Origin: Physcomitrium patens
Lineage: Eukaryota; Streptophyta; Bryopsida; Funariales; Funariaceae
Assembly: GCF_000002425.4 (NCBI RefSeq)
Contig: NC_037262.1
Location: 5,488,623-5,552,622 of the forward strand
DNA length: 64,000 nucleotides
Direction: 5' to 3'
A program made the translations under genes and the position numbers. Below, piece by piece: positions 48,231 through 59,688 of this stretch (positions within the stretch are counted from its first letter, which is position 1; each line of letters starts with the position of its first letter). Below the pieces are notes generated by a model that saw nothing but the letters and a program-made list of their open reading frames with translations, was not told where the DNA came from and searched no databases.

Positions 48231-51200
48231 ATGCAGCTAGAACCTTGTACAATTCCTAATGAAGGTCCTATCCTCTCCTCAGAACCCTCTCCTTGTTTTA
48301 TAATAGACTTATATTTAGGACCTAAGAATTACAAAGCCTCTGCTTTATTACATTCGGGAGCCTCAGCATGTTTTTTAGATGAACAATTTGTTAAAAGTCG
48401 TAAAATACCTTTTGTACAGAAACCTAAACTAGTACATGTAGAAGTCATAGATGGTCGTCCCTTGTCTTTTGGAGATGTCACTCATGAAACTCATCCTATA
48501 AAAGTAACAATAGACGGTCATGATAGCTACATAGCTTTTAACATAATTAAATCCCCGTCCAATCCAATTATTTTAGGTTTATCCTGGCTAAAAAAATATA
48601 ACCCTCGAATAGATTGGAATTCGCGTAAACTTGACTTTTTCCAGAGCGTTATTAATAGTTCTACCAACCAAGTAAAAAATTATAAGTCTAGTATAGTAAA
48701 ACCCGTACTGATAGGTGCAAAAGCATTTATACACACAGCAAAAGAAGGATCAACTTTTGCTATTTATACTGCACCTATTTCTAAAAATGTAAAGACTTCA
48801 AGTAGCATTCCAAGTCAATATCAGGAGTATCAAGACGTTTTTGAGAAAAAGAATGCAGATATTCTTCTTGAGCATCGCCCATATGATTGTTCAATCGACC
48901 TCAAGGAAGGAACTCAGCCACCATTTGGACCAATTTACAGTTTATCGCAAGATGAGATGGCTGAACTCAAGACATATATTGACAAGAATTTAGCGAAGAA
49001 TTTCATACACCATTCAAAATCTCCAGCAGGAGCTCCAATTCTATTCGTAAAGAAAAAAGATGGATCTTTACGAATGTGTGTTGATTATCGAGGACTCAAC
49101 AAGATCAAAATCAAGAACAGGTATCCATTACCTTTGATATCAGGATTCCTTGACCAGTTGAATCAAGCTAAGATCTATACAAAAATAGATCTAAGAGGAG
49201 CATATAATCTAGTACGGATCAAAGAAGGAGATGAATGGAAGACTGCGTTTCGAACCAGGTATGAACATTTCGAATATAATGTCATGCCCTTTGGACTCAC
49301 GAATGCACCAGCTACTTTTCAACATCTCATGAATGATGTATTTCGTGAATTCTTAGACAATTTTGTCGTATACTATCTAGACGATATCCTGATCTATTCT
49401 AAGAACGTCGAAGAACATGAAATACATGTTCGTCAAGTATTACAAAAACTTAGAGATGCAGGATTGTACGCCAAGATGGAAAAGTGTGTATTTCACACTA
49501 CTCAAGTTGAATTTTTAGGATACATCATTTCAAATGATGGTCTCATGATGGATTCTAAGAAAGTCCAAACAATCATGGATTGGAAGATTCCAAGGACAGT
49601 AAGAGATGTCCAATGTTTCTTCGGATTTGCCAATTACTATCGGATCTTCATCAAAGATTTTTCACGAGTTGCAGCTCCACTTACACGCTTGACTAGTAAA
49701 GATAAATTCCAATGGAATCAAGAAGCGGAAGCAACATTTGAAGCCTTGAAGACATCGTTTGTCTTTACACCAGTCTTATATCGTGTTGACTTTTCCAAGG
49801 CATTTTTTATGGAAACAGATGCATCAGATTTTGCCTTGGGTGCAGTTTTATCACAAATGGGAACAGATGACAAACTTCATCCGATAGCTTTTCATTCAAG
49901 AAAATTCTCAGCAGCCGAGATCAATTATGAGATCCACGATAAAGAACTTCTTGCGATCGTGGATTCCTTTCAAGAATGGTGTCATTATCTAGAAGGCGCT
50001 TCTAGTCCAGTCACTGTGTATACAGATCACAAGAACCTCGAGTATTTTATGTCAGCACGCGTATTGAATCGTCGTCAAGCTCGTTGGAGTATGTCTTTGT
50101 CAAGATTCGAGTTCATTATCACTTATCAGCCAGAAAAATAACAAGGTTTGTCCGATGCCCTATCTAGATGTTCTTATTTTACATCAAAAGAAGGAGATGC
50201 AGCTTTTGAGCAACAAAGAACGGTCCTCTTGAAACCAGAGCAATTTCATCTCCGAGCAATGAAATCAACATTGATTGTTGATTCAACTTTTCTCAAGCAA
50301 ATCCAGTCTAGTATGCCCTCAGACCCTCTTGTTCATGATATCGAGAATAATTCTTCCAAGTCTCATGATCCTTCTAAGTTCTTGTTCAAGAATAATCTAT
50401 TATATTTTGAAGGACGCCTATATGTTCCAGAAGGAGAAGCACGTTTACGTGTTCTTCAAGCACGTTTACGTGTTCTTCAAGCACATTTACGTGTTCTTCA
50501 AGCACGTCATGACTTTCCAGCAGTAGGACACTTAAGATATAATAAGACTTTGGAACTCATATCAAGAGATTTTTGGTGGCCACAAATGTGGAAGTCAGTC
50601 AAAGACTTTGTACAATCATGTGATATTTGTTCAAGATCAAAAATTCCTCGTCATCGACCTTACGGACTTCTTCAGCCATTACCAATACCAGAACAACCAT
50701 GGTCTTCTGTTTCTATGGATTTCATCACAGATCTTCTAAGCTCAAGATCTTATGATTCTATATTTGTGATAGTAGATCGTTTCACCAAGATGGCACATTT
50801 TGTGCCATGTACAAAATCTATCACAGGTGAAGAAACAACTAAGCTTTTCATTGATAATATCTATCGCTATCATGGATTACCTAAAGATATCATATTGGAT
50901 AGGGGAACTCAATTTGTGTCAAGATTCTGGAGGACTCTTTTCAAGATTTTAAAAGTGGACATAAAGCTATCTTCGGCTTTCCATCCTCAAACTGATGGAC
51001 AAACAGAGCGCGTAAACTAAGTCTTGGAGCAATATTTAAGGTGTACTATCAACTACCAAAAAGATGATTGGACAACCCTTCTGCCATTGGCAGAGTTTGC
51101 TTGTAATAATACGGTACATTCTTCTACGCAACAAACACCTTTCTTTGCCAATTATGGCTATCATCCACGACTTGATACTTTTGATTTTTCAAAAGTTGAT

Positions 51201-51730
51201 AATCCTGCAGCAGAAGATATGGCAAATCAGTTGTCAGAGTTACATGCAATAATGAAGGCGCAATTGAAGGAAGCTCAAGAACGACAAAAGATCTATATCG
51301 TAAGGAGCAACCACAATTCAACGTGGGTGATAAGGTATGACTACTTCGTCGCAATATCAAGACTACTCGACCTTGTGACAAGTTGGACTATCGTAGGCTT
51401 GGCCCCTTTTCTATTTCCGAACAGATCAACCCAGTTGCATATCGGTTACATCTACCGGAGTCAATGAAGATCCATCCTGTATTCCACGTGTCTCTTCTTG
51501 AACCATATAAGACAGTGGATATACAAGGAAGAAGACAAATGCCACCGCCTCCTATAGAAATAGATAATAATGAAGAATTTGAGGTGGAAGAGATATTAGA
51601 CTTAAGGCGGCACCAAAATAAGCTGGAATATCTTGTTCATTGGCGCGGGTATGATATTAGTGAACGCACATGGGAGCCATCCAGGAATCTAGTAAATGCA
51701 TCAGTTAAAGTCAAAGTTTTTCATCAATGA
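48231..51730 (+). pseudogene. CV1-I pol: protease, RT, RNase H, integrase, chromodomain
   Basis: Begins six bases after the gag region ends. Domains in order: aspartic protease (about 48330-48600); RT (about 48990-49600) with KKDGSLRMCVDYRGLN, VMPFGLTNAPATFQHLMN and YYLDDILIYSK; RNase H (about 49800-50140) with ETDASDFALGAVL, HDKELLAIV and TDHKNLEYF; integrase (about 50150-51450) with CDICSRSK, FVIVDRFTKMAHFVPC and HPQTDGQTERVN; chromodomain (about 51560-51730) with NNEEFEVEEILDLRRHQN then HWRGYDISERTWEP. DYRGLN and LRGAYNLVRI are typical of fungal/Tcn1-type chromoviruses. A few breaks only. Confidence 0.93.
50440..50502 (+). repeat. Three tandem 21-bp units in CV1-I integrase
   Basis: CACGTTTACGTGTTCTTCAAG is repeated three times, encoding repeated RLRVLQA in frame just before the integrase zinc-binding domain. 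CV2-D and the other CV1 copies with this region readable appear to have a single unit. Confidence 0.9.
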
Positions 51731-51845
51731 CATCCATCAAAATCAAGATGAAAATCTCTCTTATAAAAGAGACAAGATTGAGGCAAGATAACATTCAATT
51801 TCCTATCCTTGTTTGTAACTTCTTTGCATTTGTGATGCTAATTAG

Positions 51846-52268
51846 ATGGAGAGCCAACAACCAGCGGATTCAACTCAAGAACCTTTGTTTGCTGACCTGC
51901 CGGACGAGACATTACGATTGTCACAACCTTCAAGATGACGCAATCGAGATGAAGATCTTCAAGAACGACATGTTCTTCTTCGAATAGATGGTGAGATACA
52001 ACGCATTTGGTATCAAGATTTGGGAAGGGACTCCCGATGTTTGGTGATTTTGCTAGAAGTAGGAACAACTCCTGATGGTGTTCCAAATATTCTATTCGAA
52101 GGAAGTTACGAAGGCCTCAACAATGATCAAATAATTGGGTGGTCTTCCCGCCCTGGTATGGAACACTACCGATGGTTGAGAGGCCCTATCAATCATCTTT
52201 GAAGAGAACAGAGATCAGAGTATGTAGCAAATACAATTCGTCGCATCATAGATTTCCTCAACATATGA
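51846..52268 (+). pseudogene. CV1-I ORF3, unknown product
   Basis: Begins MESQQPADSTQEPLFADLP and has an RLSQP patch and a charged stretch. It then reads GRDSRCLVILLEVGTTPDG, a YEGLNNDQIIGW stretch and MEHYRWLRGPINHL, ending in an amphipathic RRIIDFLNI. About 141 codons between chromodomain and polypurine tract. Counterparts in CV2-D, CV1-B, C, G and H. Function unknown; some chromodomain elements carry extra 3' genes, but I cannot match this to one. Confidence 0.65.
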
Positions 52269-52295
52269 TGACCGCTCCTCGTGGAACTCGTCTCT

Positions 52296-52309
52296 AGAAG
52301 GGGGGGTAA
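52296..52309 (+). promoter_or_regulatory. CV1-I polypurine tract
   Basis: AGAAGGGGGGGTAA immediately before the 3' LTR. Confidence 0.88.
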
Positions 52310-52861
52310 TGTCACGGCCATAATCATGTAAGCTAATAATTACATATAGAAATAGGTAGAAGTAAATAAAATTAGATAAAAGTAAGTTAATTCTATAATA
52401 TTTAATGTGGAAGCTTCTTAGAAACTTCCTAGATGCTGCTTTGACTTCATAAGTGTCTTTAATTGACTTTTTGGATTAGAAACGTGGTCAACAAGTTGGC
52501 CATGTGCCACACATGTTGTTAGCTTGAAGATCAAGCTAACTATGTGGCCCACACGTAGAAAAACTTGCCTTGTAAGTCAAGGCATGTGTCCTACAAAGTC
52601 AACACATATTGGAGGTCTTATAGAATGTCGCCATGTAGCCCCTAGTTAGATAGTATATATAGAGACAAGAGTGAAGGCTTCTTCACTCTTGTCAACTCCT
52701 TTCTTGCTTCTAGTCTAGGTTCAAGAGTCTTTAGTTTCTTGTCTTATGGCAATAGCCATTCCAGTTTCCTTTTAATATACATATTTGTTTATATTTTGAC
52801 TTATTATATCGAGATAGCCTTTTTGTGTATATTTTCCCTCATCGAGTCTTTGTCCTTGACA
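52310..52861 (+). repeat. 3' LTR of CV1-I
   Basis: 552 bp, equal in length to the 5' LTR, about 14 differences. TATA, palindrome and predicted start (about 52684) conserved. Confidence 0.95.
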
Positions 52862-53419
52862 CCCTATCAACCACCTTAGAAGAGAACAAAGAACTGAGTA
52901 TGTGACGAATACAATTTGTCGCATCATAGATTTTTTCAACATATGATGACCACTCTTCATGGCACTCGTTCCTAAAAGGGAGAGGGGAGGGTAATATCAT
53001 GAACATATATATGTAAGCCAGTAATTACTTATATAAATAGGTAGAAGTAGATAGAAATAGATGAAAATAAGTTAATTCTATAACAAGCTAACTATGTGGC
53101 TTATACATAGAAAACTTACCTTGTAAGTTAAGGCATGTGTCTTGCAAAGTCAACACATATTGGAGGTCCTATAGAACATTGCTATGTAGCTCCTAGTTAG
53201 ATATTATATATAGAAGCAAGAGTGAAGCCTTCTTTATTCTTGTCAATTCTTTTCTTGCTTCTAGTCCAGTTTCAAGAGTCACAAATTTTCTTATCTTTTG
53301 GCAATGAATCATTTCTATTTCTTTTTCATATATGTACTTCTTTATTTCTATTTTTTTACTTTTTCTTTGACATGGATTTTATTGGTTTATGCATCATCTT
53401 CCAGTTCATGTCTTTGACA
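52862..53419 (+). repeat. End of CV1-H: ORF3 remainder and right LTR
   Basis: CCCTATCAACC continues ORF3 exactly where CV1-I interrupted it at 46458. The right LTR (52995-53419) runs from TATCATGAACATATATATG to CATGTCTTTGACA and is shorter (425 bp) than other family LTRs. Confidence 0.83.
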
Positions 53420-53426
53420 AAAGCTA

Positions 53427-54306
53427 ATATCTTTTTAATTAGTTATATAGAAAGTAGAATATATAATAGATTTAAATTGATTTCATTACTATAAAAATCA
53501 TCAAGATAGGAAACTATAGCCTTCAACTGATATTAGTATTATAGAACCATTATAAGAATTTTTAGAATTTATTTAGAATTGTTTAGGAATTTTTAAACAA
53601 TTTCAAAGACTTTGATAAAATTATGTTTTACCACTTCATGAGCTATTATGAAGAAATGGAGTAAGAATTGAAGGCTACACAAGGTTCTTCAGCTAATAGG
53701 GTATTTTTAAACACTATGGTGAAATCAAAAATATAAAAAAATGAGTTTTACTAGTAGAAAATAGGAGGACCAACAGCTAGCCTAGTCTTTATATGAAGGG
53801 AGGTATATAAGTCCCATATGGATTGTAGCACCTTGGGTATAGGTAGGAAGATAAAACTAAGGCCTCGTGGCCTCTCTAGAAATCCATATATACTACATGT
53901 GAACTTTGGTGAGGTTCGAACTCTTGATCTATAAGCAAGTTACTCTTGAGGTAAAATATTCTTACTTCACTTTTCAATTATTTACTTCTTATTTTTAAAA
54001 CTTCATAACTTATTCATAGTAATTTGGATTTACATGTTTCTTATGTTATTGGAAAGATAATAAAACTACCTATCTAAAAATATACTTTTTATTTTTTATT
54101 TTTACTTTTTATTAGATGAAAATATAGTGAACACACTCTAATTTAATTTTGGATGTTGTAATTACTTAATTTCATTTCTTCCACTTATATTGTAGTTGTT
54201 CTTCTTTGGTTTTTTGCCAATTGCATACTTCACCTCATACCACCAATTACAAACAACTCTTAATTAAAACCATCTTGTAATTGGATTAAGGAATGAAATT
54301 TATACT
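53427..54306 (+). repeat. 0.88-kb dispersed repeat, copy 2
   Basis: Second copy of the 32660-33542 block, in the same orientation, starting a few bases after the CV1-H LTR. Includes the same minus-strand tRNA-like segment (about 53740-53960, GGTTCGAAC near 53912 read in reverse). Confidence 0.85.
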
Positions 54307-54612
54307 CACAATTCTCAAGAGCTAAGGATAATGATGTGGATTTAAAAAAAAAACCATGTTACCTTGTAGATGTGATTCCATAATTAAGCAGATAGAATAA
54401 TAATAATAAAATAATCATAATCATAATAAATAAATTTTAAATGCATGGAATTTTTAAGTGACTTATTATAATAAGTGTGAATGGTAGGAGAGGTTTTGCT
54501 TGACTATTTGATTGATTTAGGAAGGTTAAGATTGATTTAATCCAGATTGAATAAGAGCTAAAATTTCCATTGTTAATTCACTTATTGTGAAATAGAATAA
54601 ACTTCCAATCAG
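54307..54612. other. Spacer, nothing recognised
   Basis: AT-rich with an AATAAT patch. The sharp rise in GC at about 54613 marks the start of copia J. Confidence 0.6.
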
Positions 54613-54899
54613 TTGAGTCACACTCCACGAGAACCTCGGCCTCCGATCCAATCGAGCAGCAAAGCGCCCAAAAACCACCGATCTAGAAAAAAACGCTGCC
54701 GCTGCCAACAGACCATACAATCCAGCACGAGTATGCTAACTCCGCCAGTAGCACCCTGCCGGAAGTGCTGCCACCAACTGATCATGCCGCACCACTCAAT
54801 TATACTGCACCACCCACAGAAATCGCCCTGCCGCTGTAGTTGCTGCAAATGCCAAATCGGACTAGACAGCCATCATCCCGCCTTAGTGACAGCGTCACT

Positions 54900-56560
54900 T
54901 TTGCCTTAGAACCAGAACCACACTACCCCTACATTCCAGTCGACTTCATCAAGCTCTCCTATCCAACCGACATTAATTGTTTCTTCGGAATCTCCCTTGA
55001 ACCTTTAGAATTGGTCACCTTTGCAGAGGCAAACCTTCATCCTGGATGGCGGGAAGCAATGGACCAAGAACGCACTGCCGTTCTCAAAAATAAATAAATA
55101 AATAAAACTGGAAACTCTGCAGCCTGCCCCCAGGAGCTTCAACCATCTCAGAAAAATGGGTATATAAAACAAAAACAGGAACCGATGGGAAGCCTAGCAA
55201 ATTAAACGCCAGACTTGTTGCATGGGGCTTCCAGTAAAAAAAAAAAGTATCGACTATGACGAAGTCTTCGCCCCCGTCACCAAGTGGAAAGTCGTTGCAC
55301 TTGCTTCAAGTCACCAATGGCCGATCTTCCATTTAAATGTTAAGACCGCATTCTTGCGTGGCGACCTCAAGGAATCCGTTTATATGGAGGTCCCAGAGGA
55401 CTTCCGACACTCTACCACACACAAAAAAGTTTGTCGATTGAAGAAATTCCCCTATGGGCTCAAACAATGGGCTCAAACAAGCTCCCCGTGCATGATTCAA
55501 GAAAATCAATACATTTCTAGACGATCATGGTCTCTCAAGTACTGAAGCCGACTACAATTTATACAACCTCCGAGACTCTAATGGGAGTCACATTTCTAAT
55601 CCTCTATATCGACGACCTTTTTCTCATAGGATCAAACTCTGAAAAAATCCTGTGGATCAAGACAAAACTCATGAAAAGGTTTGAAATGTCGGACCTAAGG
55701 AACATCAAATACTACTTGGGCGTAGTGTTCATCCGGAACCCTAAGGGAATCTTTCTCGCCCAACGGGCATATGCCTCTCATATATTGACAGAGTTCGGTA
55801 TGCAGGATGGCATACCGTCAATGGTCCAAAAAATGGCGGAAGATTTGAAACTCAGTAAAGAGGAGAGTTCACCCTTAGTCGATGCCCAAAAGTTCTAGAA
55901 ACTCATTGGTATGCTAATCTACTTAGTCAACACAAAACTTGAAATTTTATTTTCCATAGGGGTTCTCAGCAAGTTCATGCACAGTCCGAGAGTGCCCCAC
56001 CTTCATGCGGCTAATCAGATACTCAAATATGTGAAAAGAACACTAGATCTCGGGATCTTCTACAAACACAACAAAAGCCTCACCATTTTGGGATATACAC
56101 ACTTGGACTAGGCAACTGCCAAGTCGATCGAAAATCCATCACGGGATAGGTCTTCGAATCAGCAGGAAGTCCAGTCTCCTGGGCATCAAATAAACAATCA
56201 ACAGTGGTTGCATCCTCCACTGATGCAGAAGCCCGAGCTCTGGCCGAAGGGATCAGAGAAGCAATATAGCTTCGAACACTATCTTCCTGAATCCACGGCA
56301 CAGTTCCAGATCCCATCTCATTATTCTGTGATAGCCAAAGCTCATTCAAATCGACACGCAATCCTGTCGTCCATGATAAATCAAAACACATGGAGATGTG
56401 GTTCCATTACATCCTAGACAACGTGCTTACAAGAGTGGTAGACCTCTTCTACAAACCCACCACAGAAAAAATCGCGGATCTTCTCACCAAACCACTAGGA
56501 AAATAGCGAATTACTAAACTTCGAGAAGAAATGGGCATACAAGATTGAAACACGCTAATG
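54900..56560 (+). pseudogene. Copia J RT and RNase H relic
   Basis: RT signatures: WREAMDQERTAV (near 55050), KPSKLNARLVAWGF (near 55195), YDEVFAPVTKWKVV, HLNVKTAFLRGDLKESVYME, KFPYGLKQ, FLILYIDDLFLIGS (near 55590) and KYYLGVVF. RNase H signatures: KYVKRTLDLGI (near 56030), STDAEARALAEGIRE (near 56215), a FCDSQSS stretch and ADLLTKPLGK near 56490. The order is that of plant Ty1/copia pol. Confidence 0.9.
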
Positions 56561-57132
56561 TAAGTCACCTCTTACAAACGACTCTGCCTCCTCAAACTCT
56601 CTGAATTTTCTATACCTCGCCCCTCGATATCCACGGACTTGGTCCTCGCACTCCGACCAAGACAAGTATACACCAGTCTTTCGTTCGCGCAACACACCAT
56701 AGAATCTCTTCGACGAAAGCACGGGGCTACTCCCAGACAAACAATTTGTCTGCTGGTCACCTTTGACTCGCGGCGTACTCTTGGTATGCTCATCCTCCTC
56801 TAATGATTGCCTCACAATTCCAGAAAAACAATCTAGAAACGAATCGCAGCAACGACGCAATGCGGCAATGAAGAACCACAAACCAATCAAGATGCACCAC
56901 AACGGAATAAACAAAATAGTTTCACAAGTAAGATCAAAACCTTCAGCTCAAGCACTATGAATAGGCAAAAAGAAAAATAGGAGGTACATGCCTACCACCG
57001 ACATCTCATCAGCATCCCGAAGACCCAAGAATCTCGGCCGACAACCAACCATCTCTTCGACCTTCATCCTGAACAAAAGCACAACTACAGAGCAATGCTC
57101 CCCGAATCATGAAGACTCCATGCGCGAGCGGG

Positions 57133-57318
57133 TGTCAGAATATCTCGCTTAGGGTCATGGGGTATTGAACACAATAACGAAGTGATCTGTCCGTTCACCA
57201 ATGATCTCCGTGCATCCAGTCATTAGACTGAGTATATATAGAGCCTCAGCATTGTGAAATATAATCTCTTCTTGATTCATTTCCATTGATATGTATGTAT
57301 TCGATGCTTTCTCTAACA
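57133..57318 (+). repeat. 3' LTR of copia J
   Basis: Begins TGTCAGAATATCTCGC after purine-rich GAGCGGG. TATATATAGAG at about 57235. The 3' end at CTAACA (57318) is a guess from the TG...CA rule. The same LTR family appears at 6507-8328. Confidence 0.7.
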
Positions 57319-57326
57319 ATGTGCAG

Positions 57327-57434
57327 GTCGAAGGTTCAGATCATTCCTCATTTACAACAAATGAGAATGAAATAGTTCTTCAATATCTTTGGACAGATGC
57401 GCTCTTGTGTCTCAGGAGAAACACACTTAGTGCT
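57327..57434 (+). CDS. Candidate exon, 36 codons
   Basis: Preceded by CTAACAATGTGCAG and followed by GTAAGTTCT, good acceptor and donor sequences. Exactly 36 open codons, beginning VEGSDHSSFTTNENEIVLQY and including LWTDALLCLRRNTLSA. Product not recognised. Confidence 0.35.
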
Positions 57435-58586
57435 GTAAGTTCTCACTTTATCGGAGGTCATCCTTCCGCTAAATTATGATTCGTGACTTGCAGGTAGTTA
57501 ATTTGTCTCCAGTGAAGCAGATAGTATCTGAATATATTGGTTATTTTCCTATTTTTCTTTGTGGAAGATGGCTAGGGTCCGAACTGCTCCAATGATTGCT
57601 GATCAATATTTTTCGAAAGAGCAAGGGTTTGTATGGGCGCTTGTCCCCATCGTTACTGCATCTAATTGACAGGGAGCTGAAGTGCAGTTCTTCTGTGCCA
57701 CTAATCTGGTTCTGTTATATAATATATTATAGACACTTTAGTCCAAGTACTATCTATGATACTCTTGCTTCAGTGTGATAATTAATTCTAGGCTGTTAAT
57801 CTTAAGATGTCAACTTCGGAGTGTCGTCATGAGAATTTGTTGACCAGTGGAGAAACAAAGCTGATGTTGCAATGGTTGCGCAGTTCGTATTTGAGCTACA
57901 GATTCTTGTTTCTCTCAAGGATCATTAAAAACCTGTTTAAATATTCTTAGCAGCAAGGACTGATCGACTGGTTCTAGGTGTGTAAATACTTTTGTTTCAC
58001 TTGGACGTCGTTCAAATTTCATGTTTGAAAATAACAATACTAAACATCTATTAGCACTTGCTTCGATTTTTCTTAGTAATTATATTAATAATTATTATGA
58101 AATCGGAGAAAATTGATAAACTATGATTGGGATTTCGTGCTGGCTTATCACTTGCCAATACCAACAAGCTTACGTGTACTTAACACACAACGTACTGGAG
58201 ATAGGTTTTGACACATACAATATGACCACTCAAATCAACAAATCCAAGTTCTAGCTCAATTAATAGCTCGAAATAACCATCCTCAGGAAAATACAGTATT
58301 TTCAGCTCACTTACAAGAAACCCATTACAACTATAAATTGCCAAATCCGTATGATTAGGAACAACCAGAATTTACGTTGTTCTCTCTCCAACATCTTTCA
58401 CAAATTTTCACCATTTTTCACTTTGAATACTGAGAATCAGATGATTAGATGCCTCACTTTAAACGTTTTTTTTTGAGGACTTACCAATGAAACGCGTGAT
58501 TCTTGAAATATTCACTGGACTGTGTCTGTCTGTGTGTGTAAACCACATTTTTATGGTTCCTTTGCATTTCCTCTCTCTGATGCAGT

Positions 58587-58724
58587 ACTTTAGGTCTGCA
58601 TGTTCCTCAAAATCGTGTTGAGCTTGCGGCAATGTTGTCTTTTAAGGACGTCGTGGTGAGACCCTTTGAGCACGTAGCTTACATTGAAGCAGCGGAACTA
58701 CTCAAGAACACAATGAAAATGTGA
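58587..58724 (+). CDS. Candidate terminal exon, 45 codons
   Basis: Follows a pyrimidine-rich CTCTCTGATGCAG acceptor. Reads LGLHVPQNRVELAAMLSFKD, then VVVRPFEHVAYIEAAELLKN, and ends at a stop codon. Protein-like composition; not recognised. Confidence 0.35.
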   Translation, partial: TLGLHVPQNRVELAAMLSFKDVVVRPFEHVAYIEAAELLKNTMKM

Positions 58725-58968
58725 ACTTCCGGTCAGGTGTGTAACCTGTTTTGCGTAGAGCGTATTAGAAGTTGCTTATCTGCATCACTTCAGAATTGAG
58801 TGCTGTTATGGATCACGGTACACCCATGAAACGATAATGTGGACCATCCTTCTAACTTCATAGGTGATTGTGCATGCCGCTGCAGCACTGACTTTGAGGG
58901 CCTTGCTCATTAGATGGGGTCTGATTTTCAGAGTAAATATGAGCTTCATCTTACAGGAGTGATTTACA

Positions 58969-59196
58969 GTGGTAACTCGATCATTACTACGGACTTCCCA
59001 ATGGTGTTGTCAAGATTTTAAGACTTCCTTAGATGAAAGATTTAATAGTAGTCGATGTACTGCATGTAGTGAAAAGATCACATCTGCATTTGATGTGTTC
59101 TTTAATTTGACCTTTTGTATGAGGCAAATTAAAGATGGCATAAGTTTGGCTCCCATGGATATTCTGGTTCCCGTTTGTACGGTCCTTCCACGTTAA
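58969..59196 (+). CDS. Open frame, 75 codons, unknown
   Basis: Reads MVTRSLLRTSQWCCQDFKTS, with a CTAC-like cysteine pair and a C-terminal DGISLAPMDILVPV. Could be chance. Confidence 0.22.
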   Translation: MVTRSLLRTSQWCCQDFKTSLDERFNSSRCTACSEKITSAFDVFFNLTFCMRQIKDGISLAPMDILVPVCTVLPR

Positions 59197-59541
59197 CCCT
59201 TTCAAATACTTCGCTCACTGAAGCCTGTGACGTGAGAAACTGCGCAACAATCAGCATGTATCAGATCTCAACTTTCATGTGCTCTGTAGATGGAAAAACC
59301 CTCTTGAGTATAGTGTGCTTTGAGCAATGTTTATGTTTGTGTAGAATGATTAATATTGTTTGCCATACAATGCAGCTCATCTTTTGGCAACCTGTGACAT
59401 CGAGTTAAGTACTCTCTCCTGTGCCTTTCGACACATGATATGTAACAGGAGAGACTCAAGTCGGAGGACATTCAACCATGTGAAATTGTTGCACGATAAG
59501 ATTGGGAGATTATTAGTGATAGTCAATTCGAGGGGTAGGTA

Positions 59542-59688
59542 GAAGTTTTTAAGAGAAGGATCGAGGAAGTTAAACTTAATAAGAAGGGCCACTGGCTGCA
59601 TCTCGATCTGCAACGTGTTAATTCTGGAATGCTCTTCAGAATAAACAAGACTTGTTGGGAAGCACTTTTTCAGCCGGGGTCAAACTAG
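59542..59688 (+). CDS. Open segment, 48 codons, exon-like
   Basis: EVFKRRIEEVKLNKKGHWLH, then LDLQRVNSGMLFRINKTCWE, then a stop codon. Charged and aromatic composition typical of a folded protein. Family not recognised. Confidence 0.3.
   Translation, partial: EVFKRRIEEVKLNKKGHWLHLDLQRVNSGMLFRINKTCWEALFQPGSN

Larger units (their letters stand above)
46459..52861 (+). mobile_element. CV1-I: near-whole, young chromovirus
   Basis: 6403 bp with two 552-bp LTRs (46459-47010 and 52310-52861) and a perfect 5-bp duplication CCCTA (46454-46458, 52862-52866) in ORF3 of CV1-H. Order: LTR, self-priming site, leader hairpin, gag, protease, RT, RNase H, integrase, chromodomain, ORF3, polypurine tract, LTR. 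The LTRs differ at about 14 positions by hand count (about 2.5%), so insertion is recent on the scale of this window. Looks nearly whole, with only a handful of breaks. Its RT/RNase H signature is of the fungal/Tcn1-like type. Confidence 0.95.
45042..53419 (+). mobile_element. CV1-H: short chromovirus fossil, split by CV1-I
   Basis: Parts present: left LTR (45042-45600, shared with G), integrase tail and chromodomain (45601-46030), ORF3 (about 46115-46458, resuming 52862-52950) and right LTR (52995-53419). CV1-I sits inside ORF3, bracketed by CCCTA duplications. Everything from leader to early integrase is absent. Confidence 0.83.
54613..57318 (+). mobile_element. Copia J: Ty1/copia fossil, 3' portion
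   Basis: Parts: the linker before RT, RT and RNase H (about 54900-56560), a 3' untranslated part (to 57132), and a short 3' LTR (57133-about 57318). Gag, protease, integrase and the 5' LTR are not seen. GC-richer than the rest of the window, so less affected by C-to-T decay or younger. Several breaks. Confidence 0.85.
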
